A DNA stretch of 8,283 bases, taken from assembly GCA_903847495.1 (NCBI GenBank), contig CAINDT010000045.1, positions 1 to 8,283 of the forward strand, in the 5' to 3' direction. A program made the position numbers and the translations under genes. Position 1 is the stretch's first letter. Each line of letters opens with the position of its first letter. Under the pieces are notes generated by a model that was given only the letters and a program-made list of their open reading frames with translations, was not told the DNA's origin and ran no database searches. Shown here one piece after another: positions 1 through 6,443 of this stretch. Origin of the DNA: an uncultured Actinomycetes bacterium. GTDB lineage: Bacteria; Actinomycetota; Thermoleophilia; Gaiellales; F1-60-MAGs149.

Positions 1-456
1 CCGCGCACGCCCGACGTCGATGTTCGTCGCGGCGCCGAGGAGCGCGTCGCCGTCGTGCGCGAGCGCGCCGCCCGCTGGCTCGAGGGCCATGGCTTCGTCG
101 ACGACCCGGTCTGGGGCCTGCACGGCGAGGCCGGCTCGACGCGCGTGTTCGTCTCCGCGATGCACCACTTGGAGCGTTCCAGCGTGCTCGTCATCGCCGC
201 CCCGGTGCTGATCGACGTCGACCTCACCGACGAGCTCGCACTGGCGGCCTGCGCGATCGCCGACGAGACCACCGTCGGCCGCTTCGCCTATACCGACGCA
301 CGCCGCGAGCTCTGGTTCGAGCACGCGATCCTCGCCGACGACCTGCAGGAGGTCGAGGTGATGCACGCCGTGCGCGCCGTCGCCGAGACGGCCGATGCCG
401 TCGACGAGAAGCTCGCGGCCGCGCACGGCGGCCGCCGCTATCTCGATCTCGCCTAG
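1..456 (+). CDS. YbjN-like (type III secretion chaperone-fold) protein, 5' end outside window
   Basis: The reading frame is open from base 1 to the TAG at 454-456, so the true start probably lies upstream; an internal GTG at 55 is possible but has no clear ribosome site. The visible part is 151 residues. The pattern looks like actinobacterial YbjN-domain proteins: an early Gly-Ser-Thr-Arg-Val stretch, a hydrophobic strand (VLVIAAPVLIDVDL), an alpha-helical 'ELALAACAIADETTVGRFAY' segment, then a strand and a final helix with 'AETADAVDEKLAAAHGG'. No signal peptide or membrane segment is visible. YbjN-like proteins adopt a secretion-chaperone-like fold and are presumed to bind protein partners; their molecular role is poorly known, so none is assigned. 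Its stop codon overlaps that of the convergent lipoprotein gene by four bases. Family assignment is by eye and moderate. Confidence 0.62.
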   Translation, partial: PRTPDVDVRRGAEERVAVVRERAARWLEGHGFVDDPVWGLHGEAGSTRVFVSAMHHLERSSVLVIAAPVLIDVDLTDELALAACAIADETTVGRFAYTDARRELWFEHAILADDLQEVEVMHAVRAVAETADAVDEKLAAAHGGRRYLDLA

Positions 457-1211
457 CTGTTGCCGTCGAGGGTGAGCGACGCGGGATCGACGTCGGGCGA
501 CACGACATCCGCCCGCGCGATCGTCCCGTCCTGCTCGGTGTCGGTGACGAATCCGCTTGGCGAGACGCAGACCATCAGCCTGCCGCCGCTCGGCTCCGTG
601 CCGGTCAGGCAGGAGGCGTCGACCTGGTTGGCGCGGGTCTGCACCTGCAGCCCGCCATCGCTCGCCGCGGCCACCTTCGCGGCGATCTGGCGCGCGGTGT
701 CCTCGCCGACCAGCTGCGCGGCCGTGGCCAGCGCGATGGCGCCCTTGCGGTCGCTGTCCTTCTTCGCGCACGTCGGCGTGTCAGCACCCTGCGTGACACA
801 CACCCAGGTGATCGCAGACGTGGTGAGGTTCACGCCGACACGCGTTGTGCCGCGGTCGCCGGTGACGACCACGAGCGCCTTGTCGCCGAGGCGTGCCAGC
901 GTCAGCTCGCCTTGCGTGCCATCGATGATGGTGGCGTAGACGACGCGGCCGTCGGGATGCTGCGCAGCAAGGGCGAGCACGCCGGACGGCGTCTCGGCCG
1001 GGAAGATCGCCTGGGCGGAGCCGGCGTCGGCGGGCGCCGCCTCGCTGGTGCCGGTACCGGCGTCGAACGGCGAGATCGTGACGGCGTTCGCACCGGTCGG
1101 CGGCGGCGCGGGAGCGACCGACTGCGTCTGCGGCTCGGAGGCGGTGCTGCCGCCACACGCTGCGAGCGCCGCGGCTACGGCGAGCAAGGGGAGCAGGCGG
1201 CGGGCAGGCAC
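453..1211 (-). CDS. Secreted lipoprotein with four conserved-looking cysteines, function unknown
   Basis: Predicted 252-residue protein. It starts with basic residues (PARR), a hydrophobic stretch and a lipobox L16-A-A-C19 followed by Gly-Gly-Ser, a standard type II signal peptide; Cys19 would be lipid-modified and the protein anchored outside the membrane. A Pro/Ala/Thr-rich linker covers about residues 22-66. The rest is a globular domain with two spaced cysteine pairs (Cys138/Cys148 and Cys201/Cys215) that could form disulfides outside the cell. I do not recognise the domain. The open frame extends upstream to 1376, but that would put a signal peptide in mid-protein and cover the divergent gene. 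The GTG at 1211 is chosen because a TACGAT hexamer ends six bases before it; the adjacent GTG at 1214 is the alternative. It is convergent with the YbjN-like gene, sharing the palindromic CTAG that forms both stops. Confidence 0.85.
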   Translation of the reverse strand: MPARRLLPLLAVAAALAACGGSTASEPQTQSVAPAPPPTGANAVTISPFDAGTGTSEAAPADAGSAQAIFPAETPSGVLALAAQHPDGRVVYATIIDGTQGELTLARLGDKALVVVTGDRGTTRVGVNLTTSAITWVCVTQGADTPTCAKKDSDRKGAIALATAAQLVGEDTARQIAAKVAAASDGGLQVQTRANQVDASCLTGTEPSGGRLMVCVSPSGFVTDTEQDGTIARADVVSPDVDPASLTLDGNS

Positions 1212-1217
1212 CACCCC

Positions 1218-1223
1218 ATCGTA
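1218..1223 (-). promoter_or_regulatory. Putative -10 (TACGAT) of lipoprotein gene, leaderless type
   Basis: On the - strand TACGAT is followed by six bases (GGGGTG) and then the GTG at 1211. A transcript starting at that distance would begin at the start codon itself. No Shine-Dalgarno sequence and no convincing -35 are visible. The same geometry recurs at five other starts in the window, which raises confidence above that of a single hexamer match. Confidence 0.55.
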
Positions 1224-1252
1224 TCCGCCGCATCTGCGCACCTTCGCGTTGG

Positions 1253-1258
1253 TACGCT
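1253..1258 (+). promoter_or_regulatory. Putative -10 (TACGCT) of the 82-residue orphan gene, leaderless type
   Basis: TACGCT is followed by seven bases (GGCCGTC) and the ATG at 1266. There is no purine-rich ribosome site between them. The hexamer lies 29 bases from the opposing -10 at 1218-1223, so the two divergent promoters would share upstream DNA within a 54-base gap. Confidence 0.5.
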
Positions 1259-1265
1259 GGCCGTC

Positions 1266-1514
1266 ATGGCCGACGGTGAGCTCTTCCTCGAGGACCTGCA
1301 GGGCGCGATTCATCGTGCCTTCGAAGAGGGACGCGAGCCCGTCGCGCTGCTGCTGCATCCGGCGACCGTGATCCACGTCTCGGACCCGGCGCTCGGCCTC
1401 GAGCCGCTCGGTGCCTCCGAGATCGACGCGATCGACACCATGCCGATCGAAATCGACCCGCTTCAGGAAATCGGCGAGATCGGCATTCGCGAGCGTCAGC
1501 GCCCGGGCGCGTAG
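1266..1514 (+). CDS. Conserved-looking small acidic protein of unknown function (82 aa)
   Basis: Predicted 82-residue soluble protein, not recognised. It has an N-terminal amphipathic helix (ELFLEDLQGAIHRAFEEG), a hydrophobic strand (VALLLHPATVIHV) and a C-terminal half rich in Ile, Asp and Glu (EIDAIDTMPIEIDPLQEIGEIGIR), so it is acidic overall; no cysteine, signal peptide or membrane segment is present. Third codon positions are almost all G or C, as in the neighbouring real genes, which supports coding. The frame is open much further upstream (to 912), but that part is antisense to the lipoprotein gene; the ATG at 1266 follows a leaderless-type -10. Its last 19 bases overlap the 3' end of the convergent EAL gene. 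It could also be a lineage-restricted orphan. Confidence 0.65.
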   Translation: MADGELFLEDLQGAIHRAFEEGREPVALLLHPATVIHVSDPALGLEPLGASEIDAIDTMPIEIDPLQEIGEIGIRERQRPGA

Positions 1515-3409
1515 TCGCCGAAGAGGTGCCCCTGGGCGAGGTCCGCGCCCAGCGCAGTGACGATCGCCAGCTGGTCGGGCGTCTCGATGCCCTCGGTGAC
1601 CACGGTGAGGTCGAGCGAGTGGCCCAGCTGCACGATTCCCCGGATGATCGGGCGCACGCGTTCGGCGTGGACGGTGGTCAGATCCGCGACGAACGAGCGG
1701 TCGATCTTCAGCTGCGAGAGCGGCAGGCTGCGCAGTTGCGCGAGCGACGTGAAGCCCGTGCCGAAGTCGTCGATCGCAATGCCGACGCCGTGGGCGGCGA
1801 GCATGAAGAGCGGCTTGGCTGCGGGATTGTCGCCGGTGAGGGCGAGACGCTCCGTGACCTCGAGCGTCAGGCGGCGCGGCTCGACGCCTGCTTCAGCCAA
1901 GTCCGCGAGCACCGCGGCCGCGTAGTCCTCATCGAGCTCGCGGGCGGAGACGTTGAGCCAGAGAGCGAAGTCGTCGGGGCGAGCGCTTGCAGCCGCCAGC
2001 TCGGGCAGATCATGCAGCGCCTGTCGGCGAACAAAGGTCCCGATCTCGCGGATCGCGCCCGACTCCTCCGCGAGCGGAATGAACTCGCTGGGAGCGATGT
2101 CACCGAGGTCGGGATCGCACCAACGGGCGAGTGCCTCCACGCCGGTCGTGCTGTCTGTCCCCAGGTCGACGATTGGCTGGTGGACCACGGAGAACTCGCC
2201 GCGCTCAGCGGCTCCAGCCAGACGCGACTTCATCGCGCCGCGACGACGCAACTGCTCGGGGCGGATGTCCGGCGCCTCATGCGATGTCGAGGTCGTCAGC
2301 GCCTGCAGCCACGCGGGGGTGCGATCACGCTCGATCCAGCGGCCGATCTCCGCTGCCGCTTGCGTGGCGGCGAGCAGACGACGTGCCGAGGGTTCGCCGG
2401 CGGGGTGGGGGATCAGCTCGAAGGCGCCGACGATCGTGCCCGCGACGGTGATCGGAACGGCGTAGGACGCATGGATGTCGGCGGCGCTGAGCGCCGCGGC
2501 GACGACCGTCGGCAGCACATCGTCGCCGTGGCGCGTGGCGGTCTCGTGCGTGTGGATCATGAGGTCGGCGGGATAGGCGAGATTCCGACGGGCGAGCTCG
2601 GCTCCGGCGAGCAGGCCGGTCGCGTCGATCCAGAGGGCATCCACCGCGAGTTGGTCTCCGTCGTGCCACCAGAGTCCGCCGGCGCCGAGCTCGAGCGTCT
2701 CAACGATGCTCGTGAGCGCCTCCTGCAGGAGCGTGTCGAGATCGGTTGCGCGCATCGTGAGGTTGCCGATCACCTGCAGCGTCACCACGTGTGCGGCCTC
2801 GTCGCTCGACATCGTCTGCTCGAGCTCGCGGATCCGCGCGCGTGACTGGATCAATGCGGAGGCCTGCCGGGCGAGATCCTCCAGCGCCTCGACCTGCGCC
2901 GGGGCGAGCTCACGTGGCTCGCGGTCGACCACGCAGACGGTGCCGAGCGCTCGCCCGGCGGCGGACACGATCGGCGTGCCGCAGTAGAACCGGAGGTGCG
3001 GCTCGCCCGTGACGAACGGGTTGTCGCGAAAGCGCTCGTCGAGCGTCGCATCCGGGACGAGCAGCGTGTGCGCAGGCTCGAGGATCGCGTAGGAGCAGAA
3101 CGCGTCGCGGCGATCGAGGTTGCCGGACTCGATGCCGATGCAGGCCTTCGTGCGCTGGTGATGCTCGTCGACCAGCGTGATCAGCGCAGCCGGTGCATTG
3201 GCGATGTACGCCGCCGTCCGTGCGATCGCGTCGTACGCCTCCTCAGGCTCGGTGTCGAGCAGTTCGGTGGCGTAGAGGTCGGCCAGGCGCGCAGCCTCGC
3301 CAATCGGAATCGGCGGGTCGCTGTGCGGGCTCGCCGGGCCACGCGATAGATCCGATGCGGTCGCCGACGGCGCCTCGTGCTCCTCTGGACGCTCAAGCTT
3401 CTCGCTCAT
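1496..3409 (-). CDS. GAF-GAF-EAL cyclic-di-GMP phosphodiesterase
   Basis: Predicted 637-residue cytosolic enzyme that should hydrolyse c-di-GMP to pGpG. Residues about 37-190 form a GAF domain of the kind common in bacterial sensors (LLDTEPEEAYD, the D..R..NPFVTGEPHLRFYCGTPI block, GTVCVVD.EPREL). Residues about 205-363 look like a second, more divergent GAF. Residues about 390-634 are an EAL domain with the motifs of active enzymes: E425-A-L, N486 in LNVSAR, E517 in LEVTER, D547-D548 in IDDFGTG, K568 in LKIDRSF, E606 in VTEGIET and Q626. There is no GGDEF domain and no membrane segment. The ligand of the GAF domains cannot be read from sequence. The frame extends upstream to 3670 but would overlap the synthase gene; the ATG at 3409 has a GGAG 11 bases before it. 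It lies 118 bases downstream of the PilZ glycosyltransferase on the same strand, so it probably lowers the signal that activates that enzyme. Confidence 0.93.
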   Translation of the reverse strand: MSEKLERPEEHEAPSATASDLSRGPASPHSDPPIPIGEAARLADLYATELLDTEPEEAYDAIARTAAYIANAPAALITLVDEHHQRTKACIGIESGNLDRRDAFCSYAILEPAHTLLVPDATLDERFRDNPFVTGEPHLRFYCGTPIVSAAGRALGTVCVVDREPRELAPAQVEALEDLARQASALIQSRARIRELEQTMSSDEAAHVVTLQVIGNLTMRATDLDTLLQEALTSIVETLELGAGGLWWHDGDQLAVDALWIDATGLLAGAELARRNLAYPADLMIHTHETATRHGDDVLPTVVAAALSAADIHASYAVPITVAGTIVGAFELIPHPAGEPSARRLLAATQAAAEIGRWIERDRTPAWLQALTTSTSHEAPDIRPEQLRRRGAMKSRLAGAAERGEFSVVHQPIVDLGTDSTTGVEALARWCDPDLGDIAPSEFIPLAEESGAIREIGTFVRRQALHDLPELAAASARPDDFALWLNVSARELDEDYAAAVLADLAEAGVEPRRLTLEVTERLALTGDNPAAKPLFMLAAHGVGIAIDDFGTGFTSLAQLRSLPLSQLKIDRSFVADLTTVHAERVRPIIRGIVQLGHSLDLTVVTEGIETPDQLAIVTALGADLAQGHLFGDYAPGR

Positions 3410-3455
3410 CCCGCCTGCGACTCCGATCCGACCGTGACGACCCGGCGCTGGGAGC

Positions 3456-3461
3456 AACGTA
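3456..3461 (-). promoter_or_regulatory. Possible -10 (TACGTT) upstream of EAL gene
   Basis: TACGTT lies in the 118-base gap between the synthase stop and the EAL start and would leave a leader of roughly 40 bases carrying a GGAG ribosome site at 3421-3424. No convincing -35 is visible. The EAL gene may instead be read through from the synthase gene. Confidence 0.3.
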
Positions 3462-3521
3462 GAGGAATCGACCGGTTCGTGACGGTTTCGGGCAGACGTT
3501 CTGCGGCGAACTCCGAGAACT

Positions 3522-3538
3522 CTGCGGTTAACCCGCAG
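3522..3538 (-). terminator. Hairpin spanning the synthase stop codon
   Basis: A perfect six-base inverted repeat (CTGCGG / CCGCAG) encloses five bases and contains the TAA stop of the synthase gene at 3528-3530; its centre overlaps the palindrome GGTTAACC. On the - strand it is not followed by a run of T, so it is not a classical intrinsic terminator. It could weaken read-through into the EAL gene or protect the transcript end. A further copy of the CCGCAG arm lies at about 3502-3507, so an alternative pairing is possible. Confidence 0.4.
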
Positions 3539-5444
3539 GCTGGAGCGGGCGCCCCTCGGCGTCGGGCATGGCCCATTCCACCTGCGGCGTGCCGCCCGTC
3601 TGGAAGAGCTGCAATGCCAGCCGTGCCAGCGCGTGCCGATCGTCGTTGTCGAACTCGAGGCGGACCTCATCGATGCCGTCCGACACGACGGTCTGGGACC
3701 GCACGATGCCCTGTAACGCGACCTCGCCCACCACGACGTTCACGCGCGTCCCGCGCGGAAACGCATCGTGCGGTGTCTCGACGCGCATGCCGCTCAGCGC
3801 GATGTCCTGCACGCGCGTCGGCACGCCGTTCAGCTCGGCGCGTCCCGCTCCGCGAAAGCGCACCGCCGCGCGTTGCTCGCCGGCGAAGCGGCTGTGGGTG
3901 ATGCGCAGGATCGCGCCCACGACAAGCGCGGCGCAGATCAGCGTCCACGCGACGGCCGTCCACGCAAGCAGCGGCGACGCGTAGGTGAGTGGCCAGCCGG
4001 TTGAGATCGCGAAGACGAACACGAGGAGCGCCAAGCCGAAGATGGCGAGCAAGACGACGAACAGCCGTGGCGCACGCACGCCGTCGGGCACGGCGTCGCT
4101 GCGGCCCTTGTGCGTCACCTCGAAGGTCGGTTCGCTGCGGGTGAACAGCGCGGCGTTCACCTTCAACATGGCTGGCAGGCGGATCGTCTCGAACAGGCTG
4201 GTGTGGATCACGGGGCCGAGGCCGCGCGAGAGCAGCGAGAGTGCAGCACGCTGCAGCGCCAATGTGAGCGTGAACAGCACGATGAAGGGCAGCACCGGCC
4301 CATCGATGGGGGAGCGTCCCGTCAGCAGCACCGCTGCGGGCAAGAGGAACAGGATCAGCGTGCGCCACCCGTCAAACCAGCCGAGGATGGTGCTTAGGTA
4401 GCCGAGGCGCTGCGCGCGCGTCAGACCCGCTGCCGTCAAGGGGTTGTCGTCCGAGCGGACCAGCTGCATCGTGCCGGTGCCCCAGCGGACGCGCTGCTTG
4501 AAGTACTGGTCGGCGTCTGCGGCGGCGAGACCGCGGGCGAGGATTTCGTTGTGGTAGACGAGGCGCCAGCCGCGTCGCTGGAGGCGCACGGATGTGTGGA
4601 TGTCCTCGGTCACCGTGCCGGTCGCCACGCCGCCGACGTCGCGCAGTGCCGTCAGGCGGATGATCGCGTTGGTCCCGCACCAGAACACCGCGCCGCGATT
4701 GTTGCGGCCCGGGCCGACCACCCGGTAGAAGACGTTCTGGTCGCCGAAGGGATGCGCATCGCTGCCCGCGTGCTCGAAGGAGCCGGCGTTGTAGAAGTCC
4801 TGGGGCGTCTGCACCAGGGCGACGGTCGGGTCGTCGAAGTGGCCGATCGTGCGCGTCACGAACGCCGTATCGACGACGTGATCCGCGTCGAGGATCGCGA
4901 CGAATTCGGCGTCGATCTCCGGCAGCGTCGCGTTGATGTTGCCTGCCTTGGCGTCCTCGCTACCGACGCGCGCCCGGTACTCGACGCCGAGGTCCGCGGC
5001 GAGCGCGCGTACCCAGGGCCGGTCGCCATCATCGAGCAGCCAGACCGTTCGCACGTGCTGCATGGCGCGCGCCGCGGCGACGGTCGGCAGCAGCACCTCC
5101 CAGGGCTCGGAGTAGGTCGGGATCACCGCGTCGACGGTCGCTGTGGGCGCGGGGTGCGAAGTCGGCAGCGTCACGGCATCGAGATCCCACAGGAGGTACG
5201 TGAACAGCAGCAGCGTGACCAGCGCGAACAGCTCGGCGGCGAGCAGCGGAATGCCGAGTAGCGCGGTGGCGGGCGTGATCGTGATCGCCACGCGCCAGAG
5301 TAGATACACCGTGGTGACGAGCGCAGCCACGATCGCGACGACGCGGACGAGTCGCTGGCGACGCGGTGATTCCCGCTCGCGGGCGCCGACGTCGTGCAGC
5401 GCCTCGACGCGCAGCCTGCCGTGCGTCGGATCACGCGGATCCAT
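3528..5444 (-). CDS. Membrane family-2 glycosyltransferase with C-terminal PilZ domain (cellulose-synthase-like)
   Basis: Predicted 638-residue inner-membrane synthase that should polymerise a sugar from a nucleotide-sugar donor and extrude it. Two N-terminal membrane segments (about 32-54 and 58-86) precede a GT2 domain with the processive-synthase motifs D138-D139-G, D186-A-D188, T279-E-D281 and Q317-R-V-R-W321. About four more membrane segments follow (near 351-376, 382-406, 459-481, 491-514). A PilZ domain covers about 518-600, with the c-di-GMP signature R525-A-A-V-R529 and D547-I-A-L-S-G552. This order is that of BcsA. No bcsB-, bcsZ- or acyltransferase-like partner lies in the window, so the polymer cannot be named. 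The ATG at 5444 directly follows an in-frame TAG; an upstream ATG at 5486 with a strong ribosome site opens a 13-codon ORF that ends at that TAG. The downstream EAL gene completes a c-di-GMP control pair. Confidence 0.93.
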   Translation of the reverse strand: MDPRDPTHGRLRVEALHDVGARERESPRRQRLVRVVAIVAALVTTVYLLWRVAITITPATALLGIPLLAAELFALVTLLLFTYLLWDLDAVTLPTSHPAPTATVDAVIPTYSEPWEVLLPTVAAARAMQHVRTVWLLDDGDRPWVRALAADLGVEYRARVGSEDAKAGNINATLPEIDAEFVAILDADHVVDTAFVTRTIGHFDDPTVALVQTPQDFYNAGSFEHAGSDAHPFGDQNVFYRVVGPGRNNRGAVFWCGTNAIIRLTALRDVGGVATGTVTEDIHTSVRLQRRGWRLVYHNEILARGLAAADADQYFKQRVRWGTGTMQLVRSDDNPLTAAGLTRAQRLGYLSTILGWFDGWRTLILFLLPAAVLLTGRSPIDGPVLPFIVLFTLTLALQRAALSLLSRGLGPVIHTSLFETIRLPAMLKVNAALFTRSEPTFEVTHKGRSDAVPDGVRAPRLFVVLLAIFGLALLVFVFAISTGWPLTYASPLLAWTAVAWTLICAALVVGAILRITHSRFAGEQRAAVRFRGAGRAELNGVPTRVQDIALSGMRVETPHDAFPRGTRVNVVVGEVALQGIVRSQTVVSDGIDEVRLEFDNDDRHALARLALQLFQTGGTPQVEWAMPDAEGRPLQPAG

Positions 5445-5486
5445 CTAGACGGCCTTGGCCGGAGAGCGCAACGCGAGCGGCAACAT
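5445..5486 (-). CDS. Possible 13-codon leader ORF abutting the synthase start
   Basis: On the - strand an ATG at 5486 is preceded by the best Shine-Dalgarno sequence noticed in the window (AGGAGAGG, 5488-5495). The frame reads MLPLALRSPAKAV and stops at TAG (5445-5447), immediately followed by the synthase ATG (TAGATG). Both ORFs are in the same frame. The likely meanings are a leader peptide whose termination lets ribosomes restart on the synthase, or a nonsense change (or sequencing error) in the original N-terminus with the next Met used instead. The synthase ATG itself has only a weak AAGG upstream, so initiation probably depends on the upstream site. Confidence 0.45.
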   Translation of the reverse strand: MLPLALRSPAKAV

Positions 5487-5487
5487 G

Positions 5488-5495
5488 CCTCTCCT
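5488..5495 (-). promoter_or_regulatory. Strong Shine-Dalgarno sequence AGGAGAGG
   Basis: It reads AGGAGAGG on the - strand and is separated by one base from the ATG at 5486 (the GGAG core is four bases from it). It serves the leader ORF directly and lies about 43 bases from the synthase ATG at 5444, too far to serve that ATG alone. It stands out because most other starts in the window appear leaderless. Confidence 0.6.
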
Positions 5496-5503
5496 GATCG
5501 ATG

Positions 5504-5517
5504 CCGGAAGCGTCCGG
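5504..5517 (-). promoter_or_regulatory. Short hairpin in the synthase leader
   Basis: A five-base inverted repeat (CCGGA / TCCGG) closes a four-base loop and sits eight bases upstream of the Shine-Dalgarno sequence. It could be an operator or an mRNA structure affecting translation. A candidate -10 (TAGGGT) lies just upstream at 5526-5531. I could not match the region to a known c-di-GMP riboswitch. Confidence 0.3.
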
Positions 5518-5525
5518 TTAAGGAC

Positions 5526-5531
5526 ACCCTA
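5526..5531 (-). promoter_or_regulatory. Possible -10 (TAGGGT) for the synthase operon
   Basis: The - strand hexamer TAGGGT matches TANNNT and would start a transcript near 5519, giving about 33 bases of leader before the ATG at 5486. No clear -35 is seen, so this is a weak call. Without it, the synthase would be read through from gluQ, which ends 112 bases upstream of the synthase ATG. Confidence 0.3.
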
Positions 5532-5541
5532 CGGGAAACCG

Positions 5542-5555
5542 CCGACCGGCGTCGG
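5542..5555 (-). terminator. Weak hairpin just after gluQ stop
   Basis: The sequence CCGAC-GCCG-GTCGG on the - strand begins one base after the gluQ TAA (5557-5559 on + coordinates). Five base pairs and no T-run make it a doubtful terminator; it may only lower read-through into the synthase leader. Confidence 0.25.
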
Positions 5556-5556
5556 G

Positions 5557-6438
5557 TTAGTCCGCTATTCCCGCTGCGAAGGGGACCAGCTCCTCGGGGT
5601 CGGCGGGCGAGCCATCGCCAATCCCGAACATTCCCGCCAGCATCCCGGTGATGCCCTCGGGCGTGGCACCGTGCTCCTGGTGCTCACGCAGCGTGATCGC
5701 CCCGTGGCGCTTGGCCAGGCGCGCACCATCGTCGCCGAGCATGAGAGGCACGTGGCCATACGTCGGCGGCTCCAGGTCGAGCAGGCGCATGATCACGCGC
5801 TGGAAGGCGGCGGAGGGAAGGAGGTCCTCGCCGCGCACGATGTGCGTCATCTCCGGCTGCGCATCATCGACCGCGCACGCCAGCTGGTAGCCGATCACGC
5901 CATCGGAGCGCACGAGCACGAGGTCGCCCGCCGTCGCCGCGACGTCGATCTCGACGGGACCGTGCACGAAGTCGTCGAAGCGCTCTACGCCGGCCGGCAC
6001 GGCGAGCCGTAGGGCATGGCGCTCGCCCGCGGCCACGCGCTCGGCGGCGGCGGCCGGTTCGAGCGCACGGCACGTGCCGCCGTAGACCGGCCCCTGATCG
6101 CCGTGCGGGGCCGACGCCGCGGCCTTGATCTCCGCGCGCGTGCAGAAGCACGGGTAGACGAGGTCGGCATCGCGCAGTTGGGCGAGGGCAGCGGCATAGC
6201 GGTCGAGGCGCTCCGACTGGCGGATCAGCTCACCATCCCACGTCAGGCCGAGCCAGGCGAGGTCCTCGAGCTGGCGGAACTCGTACTCCTCCTTGCACCG
6301 GTCCACGTCGAGGTCGTCGATGCGCAGTTGGATCGAGCCACCCGTGGCGCGCGCGTACAGCCATGCGATCAGCGCGGTGCGGACGTTGCCCAGATGCAGG
6401 TCGCCGCTTGGCGTCGGTGCGAATCGCCCCTTGGTCAC
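5557..6438 (-). CDS. gluQ: Glutamyl-Q tRNA(Asp) synthetase
   Basis: Predicted 293 residues, the usual length for this family, which is a glutamyl-tRNA synthetase catalytic core without an anticodon-binding domain. It attaches glutamate to the queuosine at position 34 of tRNA(Asp). Visible motifs: GRFAPTPSG.LHLGN at 4-18 (HIGH-type), RIDDLD at 39-44, a zinc site C97-F-C99 with Y119-G-G-T-C123, GYQLA-VDD at 183-192, VRGEDLL at 201-207 and the KMSKS-type RLAKRHG at 240-246. The RIDDLD spelling has Asp where glutamyl synthetases more often have Glu. The frame is open to 6525, but that extension would run across the divergent yciH start; the GTG at 6438 begins TKGRFAP and follows a CATTAT hexamer by six bases. 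A short glutamyl-tRNA synthetase paralogue of unknown substrate is the alternative, but the zinc-site pattern favours GluQ. Confidence 0.93.
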   Translation of the reverse strand: MTKGRFAPTPSGDLHLGNVRTALIAWLYARATGGSIQLRIDDLDVDRCKEEYEFRQLEDLAWLGLTWDGELIRQSERLDRYAAALAQLRDADLVYPCFCTRAEIKAAASAPHGDQGPVYGGTCRALEPAAAAERVAAGERHALRLAVPAGVERFDDFVHGPVEIDVAATAGDLVLVRSDGVIGYQLACAVDDAQPEMTHIVRGEDLLPSAAFQRVIMRLLDLEPPTYGHVPLMLGDDGARLAKRHGAITLREHQEHGATPEGITGMLAGMFGIGDGSPADPEELVPFAAGIAD

Positions 6439-6443
6439 CGCTG

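Noticed and set aside
912..1265. N-terminal extension of the 82-residue protein to a 200-codon frame
   Set aside because: The added part is antisense to the lipoprotein gene, low in complexity (Gly/Arg-rich) and lies upstream of the leaderless-type promoter.
1526..2845. Long + strand open frame of 439 codons opposite the EAL gene
   Set aside because: It is antisense to a gene with intact GAF and EAL motifs, the translation is Arg/Glu/Gly-rich with no domain, and long antisense frames are expected in GC-rich DNA.
3410..3670. N-terminal extension of the EAL protein into the synthase gene
   Set aside because: Those 87 residues are Arg/Ser-rich and overlap the conserved C-terminus of the synthase in another frame; the ATG at 3409 gives a normal GAF-first protein.
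5445..5556. Cyclic-di-GMP riboswitch in front of the synthase
   Set aside because: The gap has two small hairpins, but I could not match the conserved core of either known c-di-GMP riboswitch class, and about 70 bases before the ribosome site is short for one.
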